From Echinococcus granulosus (taxonomy: Eukaryota > Platyhelminthes > Cestoda > Cyclophyllidea > Taeniidae): a DNA stretch of 30,686 bases. Position 1 is the first letter of the stretch, and the number at the start of each line of letters is the position of its first letter. Under the pieces are notes generated by a model, which saw only the letters and a list, made by a program, of their open reading frames with translations, was not told the origin of the DNA and made no database searches. This document shows positions 22,237 to 30,686 of the stretch, one piece after another. Location of the stretch: assembly GCF_000524195.1 (NCBI RefSeq), contig NW_020170444.1:437100-467785 (forward strand), written 5' to 3'. The translations under genes were made by a program, and so were the position numbers.

Positions 22237-23129
22237 AGGTCTCCTTCCTTATACCAGTCATTCAGAAAATTTCATATTTTATGTGAAAAGTAAATTTCTA
22301 TGCTTTTTAAAGAAAAGGACGTTCCGAAAGTAATTAATTAAATGGTTGTTTTGTTTTGTCCAGTGGGTTTGGGATTCCTGGTCGGTTGGGATGTTATTTT
22401 TACTGAACTATTGTCGATTGGATATAGAAGTGTGAAGATCGTAGAAATTAGGAAAGTCTTTGGAATCGTCTTCATCAAGAGCTACAAAAAACATCAAAGT
22501 GTTATTTTGTATGTGGGAGAGTAATTTTTTCAAGGGATTTGGTTTAGGGCATTACCTGAGGTCTTGTCCAGGGGCTGCTTACTCATGACTTCTTCGGTTT
22601 GCTTATGCTGCAGCAAATAAAACGGGGGTTCAGCGTCCCGTGGTGTTTGCTTTGGGCGCTCAATTCAAATAAACCATGATAATACGAACGTCTCCGAATA
22701 GTGGCTCTTTGCTGCACTCGATAGATACCAAACGTAGATTTGGAGGAATTAAAATTCCGCTTATGTGTAGATTCCTTACACAAATATTTCTCGTGGGGCA
22801 AACAAAAACGTAAATAACCTTCTGATTGGTGACTTGTTTAAGGAGGGACTTGGGTAGCATTGAAAAGTACAATGGAGTTATCACTGAATAAAAATCAATC
22901 TAGAAATTTCCTGATTGGAGTCTCCAATGCCTTCAAAAAATAACCGCATATGGGAAAGCTGCCTTGAGGAAGAATGATGTTTGCGAATCATCCTTAATGT
23001 ACCTTGTTTTTTATTGTAAATGGGTGATATATTTATACGTACTTCTATGAGTCAAATGAGATATGTGACGATTAGCTGGACGTTAAACAGAACCGATACT
23101 TGATTCAGGATCATGGATTTTGAATTTAC
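22237..23129. other. 3' flank of the USP gene; convergent intergenic region
   Basis: It begins with the USP 3' UTR; AATAAA at 22616-22621 is a plausible polyadenylation signal about 380 nt after the stop. A minus-strand frame at 22660-22884 follows an acceptor-like TTTTATTCAG and could be a terminal exon of the unknown gene to the right, but its phase does not fit the exon at 23130-23372 directly. Confidence 0.5.
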
Positions 23130-24551
23130 CTTCATAAACCTTGACCTCGAATTGTCTGTGAACACAGTGGTCACCGAACTTGGTGCTCTGAAACTAAAGA
23201 GTCTGGATCGCACCACACCGGCAGAGTTGTGTTTTCCATTCTGTCCCCTGGCTTTACGATTTGCTTTATTCTTCCGCTTTGTATTCTTCTTAGTCTCCAC
23301 TTTGTTACTGTTGTCACTTTTCTCCTTTTCCACCTCCGCCTTTTCTAAGACAGCCTTTCCTTCACTTCCTTTCTGTTAAAAGATGGCGACTTTTCAGATA
23401 AGTTTGACTTCACTATTTACAAACGGTGTTAAATATGGGTGTGCCTGAGACTACAAAAGACCATACCGTGCATTTTTTTCAGCAGAAACGAACCGTATAA
23501 CATCACATGTTCCTCATAGTGCCTGTACAAAAATATGTGCTTATAAACGCCTCGTGTGATTCATCCTTGAAAGACAAACTAAAGTGCTTACATCTTTTAA
23601 TTACTGTGATACTAAACGTTGCATTTTGTCGGGAGAAAACGTAATCAAAATATACCCAAACAATCTTATTAAACCTACTTCGCTGGGTTCTTTGGTAAAA
23701 TAGCCTAAAATCGAAAACATTAACATTAACGATAGCGTAAGTCTAAAAATACAGAAGTGCAAAATATAACAGGGCAAAATAGAACATTAGCAAATTACAA
23801 ACATGAGCCTCATCCCAATATTTTACGTTTAAATTGATCATGTAACAGACGAACGTAAAGAAATAAAATAACAAGCCTATTAGGAAATTTATAAATGACA
23901 AAGATGAAAAATGACAAAGCCCGCAGTGAATGTGCAGATAAGAACCTCCAAAAAAGCCTTATAAAATGAAACCATAAAACGCTTAAACGGAACAGATAGT
24001 AGACAGATCTAAACGTACAGCACACTGGTTGTAATACTACATAGTGCCCCTCCGAGACCGGTCCATAACACAGTGGCTGAATAACATTAAACTGGGGATT
24101 TGATGTGCAATCAACAGTAGGCGTACAGTTTGCGGTTAAAACCTGACATTGTTGCGGTTGTGGGTTCACCTGTTGACTTCCAAACAAAAGATTAGGGTTG
24201 ATGTTTCCATTCTCAGGAGGGGTGGCAAGGCACATTTGTGGAATGACTGATGCTGGAGTTGAGGAGTTGGATGGACAATTAGGAGGCTGCGCGTAGATGT
24301 TGCACAACGGAACGGGCGTAATCGTCACCTGAGCTGGCCAGCTAGAATATGGTTTAGCACAGTTGTTTACTGGTCGGCCAGACAATGTCTCAAAGGGGAG
24401 AGTGGTGCTTTGGTCTAGACGAGTGTCAGAGAGTGGGCTGACGTCTTCGATCTCACGATCCTTGGGATATAACGGGGACTGTGTTTGATGAATCAAGTCT
24501 CGAATTGGCGCAGAACCCTTCCCAACTGAGGGATCCATGTCCCACGATAAC
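23130..24551 (-). CDS. Unidentified gene, two probable coding exons
   Basis: Not recognised. Exon A starts after CTTGTAG at 24551, has ATG 24536-24538 (MDPSVGKGSAPIRDLIHQ) and runs about 166 codons, perhaps to a GTAGTA donor at 24040. It is rich in Pro, Asn, Gln, Ser and Cys, with no evident domain. Read further, the frame turns into hydrophobic, AT-rich sequence that looks like intron. Exon B (23130-23372) has a good acceptor (TTTTAACAG) and donor (GTAAAT), is exactly 81 codons in phase 0, and encodes an extremely Lys-rich stretch (KKNTKRKNKANRKARGQNGK, nuclear-localisation-like) followed by RSRLFSFRAPSS. The plus-strand frame over exon B is hydrophobic and probably its shadow. Joining A and B is phase-consistent, but they could belong to different transcripts. 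The remaining exons, presumably at lower coordinates, were not found. It converges on the USP gene. Confidence 0.42.
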
Positions 24552-26640
24552 CTACAAGTGAAGATAGCCCATAATGGCTCACAGATTTAGCTAAAATTTA
24601 GAGAATTATTAAAAATGTCCAAATTAAAGCAAACCAGGCCCAAAAGTTTTATTACTGCCCTGAAAACCTTTTTTTGATACTAAATCCTTTAACATTTCAA
24701 AATCTGACAAAATGAGAGAACAGTGGCAGACAGTTTTAGCCTCATTTTAACAAATTCGAGAGGTTCAAACAAAACCTGAAAATATTACAGCATACAGTAC
24801 TTATAGCTGACTTTGTAGGATCTAGTAAAAAAGTCACTTTAAGTAATCACGATTATCAGACAGCTAAAGCAAAAGATTTTTGTGCCAGCATTCAATTAAC
24901 TAACTAAATTGTGAACAGCAAATAAAAATAAATGGTGGGACCTTCGTACTTTAATTGTACGGAACTCACAGCACTCCAGCAGTACTTGCTTAGCAAATTG
25001 AAAAGTGGTAATGAAGCTGTGGAATCCTGTTTCCGTATTTGTAAAAACAACCAAACCCACGATAACCGAAAAATACGTGATGGTTTGAAAGTCAGCGGCA
25101 TTTGTCAAGGTTGGTCAAAGAAAATTATAGAATTGGACCATGAAAAAAAGCATACAAATACTGGACATAAAAAGATTAAAACAATACCCCTTAAATATAT
25201 CTGTAGGCATTTCACCATTGGTGTTAGTCTCATTTCCCAAAAATTTGAGAGTGGAATGTTTAGTTTTCAATCGATTTATCAAAGATCGCTTCAATAAAAC
25301 GCACAAAACATTCTGTTATAAAAACTTCGCAGCTTTGTTTTTAGGTTCCTTTTCTTTACCATTGACAATTTTCATGTGCTCAGGATCCCACCAAAAATAA
25401 ATCCAAAATTTTTTCTGCATAGAAACTTGCAAGGGAACAAGCCGATAGTTGTTTAAGGATCTTTTGTTTAAACGTCCACTAAGCGGAAAAAGATAAGGAC
25501 TTCTGTTGAATGTAAAATATATATTTGAATTTGGTTCTTGATGTCCTGTTGTTTGCTTCGTTTATTTTGCCTTAATTGTTTTGCTTACCTTTTTTGATTG
25601 CGGCAATGCACTAGAATAAGGGCTATCCCCGAATTATGCGTGATCAGTGGCGGCTTTGGTCTATTGAAGCCCAGAACGCGTAATCCGGTTTCAAGACTCA
25701 AAAACCAAAGAACAATATGAGTCGCCCTGGATCTTATCTAAAGTTTTGAGATGTCTTTGTATTATAGCAGAAAACGCAACACTGACGAACGAAAAAGCTG
25801 AGGGACTGCTGGGGTGGCTCGGAGACCACGCCTTTGTGCAAAAGATCTACACATGCCGACGCAAATAATTGCAGAGTTAAACAAACTACCAAAGCGTTGC
25901 ACATCCCCTCTCGAATTCGATCTTTTCTTGAGCACTTTCTTGGTCAATCTCTTGCGTCAGTTATCACAAAGCAATCGGTGTTGTAAAATACCCACCGGCC
26001 CACTGCATTAGTCTCCAAATTTACATGCAATTGACTGCTGTATCGCTGGTTTTCTCCTAGTAACTGCACTGAATCCAAAGCTCCCTCCTGTTTAAAGACT
26101 GTATTGTAGAAGGGAGAACGTTTACCATCACACATTTCCGTTTTTAGTGATAAAAGTACCAGCCCAAAAGCTTATCATTTAGCAAAGGACGAAACTTAAA
26201 ATAGCCTCGTGGGGGTAGGCTACTGCTCCTCTTCATTCTTGCCACTTTATTCTCAGTTCAGTGCTACATCTATCTGGATTCTATCCGGACAGTAAAAAGT
26301 TGGAGCAGGTATCGCTTGTTCACTTTTTTTTTCGCTTTTTAATGTCCCCGCATAGATACCGTAGAATGCTCTGCAACGACCACTTCCAGATGGTTAGCCT
26401 TAGTTGTTAGCATTCCTTCAGAACATGGACTGCGCAGCTACCAATTGTAGACGTCATTTTCAACCATTCTATTAGGGGCCGTCGATTTTGTCAATTTGTG
26501 GCATGTGATCTTCTTCCGTCATGATAAAGTTTAGTGTCCAGTAACAGAAATAAGGGTAGTTGCCCTTTACGACCAGGCTCGCTATTTACTACCACCAGTA
26601 TAGCTCACAGTCTTTCTTGAAGACAAAAGAAGTCATAACA
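24552..26640. other. AT-rich region, no supported gene
   Basis: A 121-codon plus-strand frame (24932-25297) begins MVGPSYFNCTELTALQQYLL and could be a first exon of an unknown gene, since the later part is less protein-like; nothing confirms it. A 32-codon frame ending at TAA 25868 follows an acceptor-like TATAGCAG and could be a terminal exon. Neither is recognised. Confidence 0.4.
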
Positions 26641-26670
26641 CGATTGCAGAAAATGTATTTTTGGCGTACA

Positions 26671-26714
26671 AAAGGGCTAATGCGCCCTTTAATGCATCTC
26701 CGCCCGGCGGAGAT
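26671..26714. repeat. Two neighbouring inverted repeats
   Basis: AAAGGGC at 26671-26677 pairs with GCCCTTT at 26684-26690 around a 6-nt loop. Five bases on, 26696-26714 is a near-perfect palindrome with 9-bp arms (ATCTCCGCC / GGCGGAGAT) around one base. Function unknown. Confidence 0.7.
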
Positions 26715-26956
26715 ACAATGGCGGTGACCCTAAGTGACCTGTGGGCCAAACGACTATTTAAAGCGTTTCAGTTGTGTATACCCACATTGATGAGATTTCA
26801 AAAAGCTTTTCTTACAATTGTTGGAGCAGCCACTAGGACATGAAGCACTCTCGAGGTTATATGCATGAAAGTGGGAAACAACGTAAAGGAAAATTGAAGG
26901 CAAATCCCTGTCTTCTCTATTTAGGCAAGTTCTTTTCACGAAAATATTTTATCATT

Positions 26957-26969
26957 GGGGGGGGGGGGG
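26957..26969 (+). repeat. G13 homopolymer
   Basis: Thirteen consecutive G in an otherwise AT-rich stretch. Such runs are prone to length error in sequencing and assembly. Confidence 0.9.
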
Positions 26970-29900
26970 AGTTGGTACAGAGTAATAAAAAAAGTTTTTC
27001 GAATTTTTTAATATTGTCAACAAACCCAGATATTTGGTTTGATTAGGTACCATCCCTCTATCACCAAAGGTCATTTGGGTCTTTTGTTTTTGCTGTCACA
27101 TGTACCCATTTGGATTAGAAAGGAAGGAAAGGAGGCGGTCATATTGTGGATCAAACGTATTTTTAAAACGGTCATCTTTAAAAAAGAGGTCCTTTTATCT
27201 AAAGGATCGGCAATTTTTACCGCTTTCGAGGGCCTGACAGTCTCAATCATAACGGAGCTGGCTCCCAACGGTCACGAGGTGAAAATAGGCTGCATGTTTG
27301 GCAACATTTAATACCGGCTATTTTTACCAACAACGTCTTGCGTCGATCCCCCTTCGGTCAATGAATTATTTTGGCTATTGAAGTATTCAAAGGCACAAAG
27401 TAGAAAAATTAGAAATTAGCAAGTTTGGAAGCCTCCTGGCCGGTGCCCCGCAGTGCACCAGTTGCAGCCAAAATCCACGAAATAGCATTTGCTTATGAAG
27501 TTTTCGTATCTACGGTTGGCATCAAAGAGGATTCAGTTATATGCCTGGCTGGTGATTATTCGCAGCAACACCACCTTTTGCAACACGCAGCCATCGGCAT
27601 GACTCCCCACCTTCTAAGGGATAATTACATGGTCCCAAGGATACACTTAAGGTGTAACAAAAAGCAAGTTTGGCCATAATTTTACAGAAATGCTTTTTTA
27701 AAATACTAAATGAGTCATAAGCAACGGGCTTATTTGGATCTAAATTTTATTTCTTTGATATAAACAGTCAAATGGGATTCGCTAGGCATATTTTGCTAGT
27801 TTTGATGGATTAAAGAACGAATTTTAAAAACTTGTCTTTATAAACAAGAAACACCTCAGAACTTTTTATTTTAGCTTTGATTTATGTTTCCTAGATGGGC
27901 GATTGTTGTAAAAATATGGTCCACATCACGCGATGTTGAAGCTCAGTTGCTTTCAGAGCGGTTAAATGGTTATTCATTGTTATGTCAGCCGAAGCTGCTT
28001 GACTGGGTCTGTCAACTTTAAAAATAAGAAAACATAGCTTTTCTTACCTATTTAATATTCCCATTTGATACAAATAAAGAGGTGTAATGAAACTTTGACT
28101 TTTACACCCTTAGTGGGTTTTCGTACCACTCAAATTAATGAAGGTATCAGTTCAGGTGTAGCGCCTTGAGACAATACTAGGGCAAAACGTGTATTGTAGA
28201 CCTAGAGGTAGGCTAACAGACTACTGGCATGGCTCAGAGACTGTGGTGCTGGGCAAGAGTACGATGGTCATGCCCTTCAAAGCCCACAAAACCGAATCCA
28301 ATTTTTTAACACAACCAGAACATCGACTAGCTTCTCACCTCCCTTGGGCGTCGATATGGACGATACCGATGACCAAACTGTCGCGTCAGCCATCAGAACG
28401 TAGTTGGTGCTTTGAGAACAAACACCTTAAATATAACCACGCCAGTAATCAAATTTATGTCCCTAACTCCTTACCACATCGTTTACGCTTTAATTCTGCT
28501 CAGCCACACCTTTATGAGGTCCATCCAGCTAGTAGAAGGGTGGAAAAGGCTTCACGTGATCACTGGGCTGACATTCCCATACAAGTACCGTAAACAGCTC
28601 CGTAACTTTTTTGGATCGGTCACGGCAAATTCCGCTTTATTTGTTAATAGCATTTCTGTCAAACACGGGACTGGGGTAGATGCTGAAGGTAGTCATCATT
28701 TCTAACCCTTCTGCTGCGAGCATTCACCGATTCTGTCATCAACAGCAGATGCTTTTACACCATGCAAAAGGTTTACCTATAAGTGTAAGAAAACAGGATA
28801 TTTGTCTCTTAGGATGGAGTTTGCTTGCCACTACCACCACATCGTAGAAGCGGCAGATTATTTTGAAGGATTTGTAATATTCCCTTTAAGGGAGTTTGGA
28901 TTTTTGACAGGCATTAATAAAAAGTTGGGTAATTAGGTCCTTAGAAAGGAAACTAGCTGCAGCGCCTTTTGTAATTGAATCCGTGTTTGCTAAAAAGTAA
29001 AGAAAAGCAACATCCTTGTAGTTTAGAGATTTTTACAGCTCCTGGTTGAGTCCAGATTGTCTAACGCTAATTTCAAATGCTTGTAGAACAGTCAGTTTAT
29101 GGGTTACATTTGATGGAGTTGCTTTCCTTTCCGAACACCTATTTCCGGCTGTACCTCGACTGGTGATTGCGCCCTGGCAGTGCGTCGGTTAATCAAGGGC
29201 AACTTAGGCCTTCTGGAATTATTTTCAAACAGTTTATTTTAAGGAATTAGTAGCCATTAATCCTACACAACACCTTTAAATGCTAGTAGTCACTAATTAC
29301 ATTTTCAAGAGGCGATTTATTCATTTGTGGAAAGTTAAGAGGTAAGTAAAATGCAGACTAATTATAAGGGTATTGTCAAGTTCGTCCAGCATTTCAACAA
29401 TTACAGAGGGGTTTTATCGTTTATATTTAGGTTGGATAAAAAAACAGTCAGCTCACATGTACCACGCACCTAATACTTTACGCAACCACGAAGTACAGCA
29501 TTTTGAACTGATATTTCAAGTGAGATATAGCATAAAAATTACTAACAATAGAATTCAATTTTGTCCGAAAGTTTGATCACTTTTCCAGCAAACGGGTTAT
29601 CCAGTGTAGTGTAGTTCTAAATTACGGTGAGGCGATGGCACTACATTGCATTCCAGTGCGGCACCTCGAGACTGAGAGTTAAACAGACCATTGGGGTATT
29701 GTACATTATTAACGGAAAGTGGAATAATTTAACCCTCAAAATAAAAAACCGAGTTGTAGCATCCTTTGTTACCGCATTCATAATCGCCACGGTGTATATA
29801 GAAGGAGTCCGCGAGTCGTCTAACTGGTATTGAAAGGGAAGCCGTTAAGCTGTAGTTTATACCGCTTTGTCCGGAACTCGTGCTCTATTGTATTGAATTG

Positions 29901-30470
29901 TCACTCGCATCCTCATCGGACCTTGATTCTGTTCCTTTCAGTATTGCAAAAGACACTGACAAGCGATAAGCGGATGCAAGTAGTATAGGAAGGAATGCAG
30001 AGTCATAGATGCGATCAGAGAATGAAGAGCGATTTGAAGGAGAGACGAAAATGGGCAATTACTTTCAAAATACACATTGCCCCATGCTACTGCTGCGGAG
30101 AGCTGTGGGGCAAATTCGATGTCACTCCTTTTGTGTAGTTTAAATAAGCTCCTCTGAAGGATTATTTTTCCTTAAGGTAATGATTTGCAAACGGAAGCAC
30201 TACCTTTCTACTTTAAAGGGAAGTAAATAAGAAATGCAAGCCTCGTTTACGCGAGATTATGGCAGGTAAAAGGTGGGGCGTGGACAGGCTACTGAGCTGG
30301 CTAATTTAGGACATTGTGCATTTGTTGTGACAGCTATGAGGTTGTACGGTCAAATAATCTGACTCATTGTTTGTGTTTAAAAGGGCAATCTTTGCATTTA
30401 CTCCAGCCGTACATCTAGGCCATTCAAGTGTATTGACGAGTGAATTTAACGGCTTGTATTTAAACTCAGA

Positions 30471-30504
30471 AATAAAATAATAAATAAAATGAAATAAAAT
30501 AAAT
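30471..30504 (+). repeat. AAATA-type microsatellite
   Basis: Imperfect repeats of AAATA/AATAA with one G interruption. It contains several AATAAA hexamers, but with no gene upstream these need not be polyadenylation signals. Confidence 0.8.
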
Positions 30505-30686
30505 CCACAACTAATTTTGTATGAAGTGTTTTAAGAGTGGTCATTTACAAATAGCTCGTAGTGTTCCTGCATAAGTGCAACAACTAATTTGCGGTGGCAA
30601 ACTCGAGAGTTTGACCAAAGAAAGTAGCGGGCACGATGCTGCAAAAAGAGAGGGGCTGCGCAATGCCTTGGCTAGGCATTCCACCT

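Larger units (their letters stand above)
26641..30686. other. AT-rich region, no supported gene
   Basis: Open frames here (longest 28189-28593 plus, overlapped by 28412-28705 in another frame) have no recognised domain or supporting splice pattern. The stretch holds two neighbouring hairpins (26671-26714), a 13-base G run (26957-26969) and an A/T microsatellite (about 30471-30504). It may contain decayed repeats that cannot be recognised from one copy. Confidence 0.5.

Noticed and set aside
23113..23379. 88-codon plus-strand frame with a hydrophobic, membrane-like run.
   Set aside because: It is antisense to the Lys-rich minus-strand exon; Lys codons read backwards give Phe/Leu. Splice signals fit the minus strand.
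28189..28705. Two overlapping plus-strand frames of 134 and 97 codons, the second with a hydrophobic stretch considered as a steroid-reductase-like membrane segment.
   Set aside because: No family motif fits, and the two frames conflict with each other; not supportable.
1..30686. tRNA, rRNA, CRISPR arrays and bacterial-type operons.
   Set aside because: No tRNA B-box with matching arms, no rRNA-like sequence and no spaced direct repeats were seen on either strand by eye; the gene structure is eukaryotic.

Overview
The window is animal nuclear DNA. The genes are split by spliceosomal GT-AG introns, there are no bacterial operons or ribosome-binding sites, and the proteins are eukaryotic: a class VI myosin, the kinetochore subunit MIS12, an actin-related protein and a USP16/45-type deubiquitinase. 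Several introns are only 27-39 nt long and sit beside introns of 0.1-2.2 kb. That mixture, with moderately AT-rich DNA, is most like parasitic flatworms (tapeworms, flukes). The phylum is an inference; no taxon-specific marker was seen.

Layout, left to right. (1) 655-7005, minus strand: the first ten coding exons of a myosin VI heavy chain. They cover the motor from its start codon to just past switch II, and the gene runs off the left edge. (2) 7859-8906, plus strand: a six-exon MIS12 homologue of 198 aa, divergent from myosin VI across an 853-bp gap. (3) 8907-13406: 4.5 kb without a convincing gene, holding a short gag-like retroelement relic. (4) 13407-14823, minus strand: a highly divergent actin-related protein whose nucleotide-site residues are partly replaced. 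(5) 14824-17516: a 2.7-kb gap with a pair of adjacent palindromes. (6) 17517-22236, plus strand: a complete eleven-exon USP16/USP45-like deubiquitinase of 763 aa that lacks the usual N-terminal zinc finger. (7) About 23130-24551, minus strand: two exons of a gene I cannot identify. (8) 24552-30686: about 6 kb of AT-rich sequence with short unsupported open frames, microsatellites and hairpins.

The exon boundaries of the four recognised genes were read by hand. Reading phase closes across every junction, and total lengths are close to the families (198 aa for MIS12; 372 aa for the ARP in its three-exon model; 763 aa for the USP). Nothing suggests the genes form one pathway. Myosin VI and the ARP belong to the actin cytoskeleton, MIS12 to chromosome attachment, and USP16-type enzymes to histone H2A deubiquitination and mitosis; their proximity is probably incidental. 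I found no wholly new system. The most unusual items are the ARP that appears to have lost ATP-hydrolysis residues, the zinc-finger-less USP16/45, and the micro-introns.
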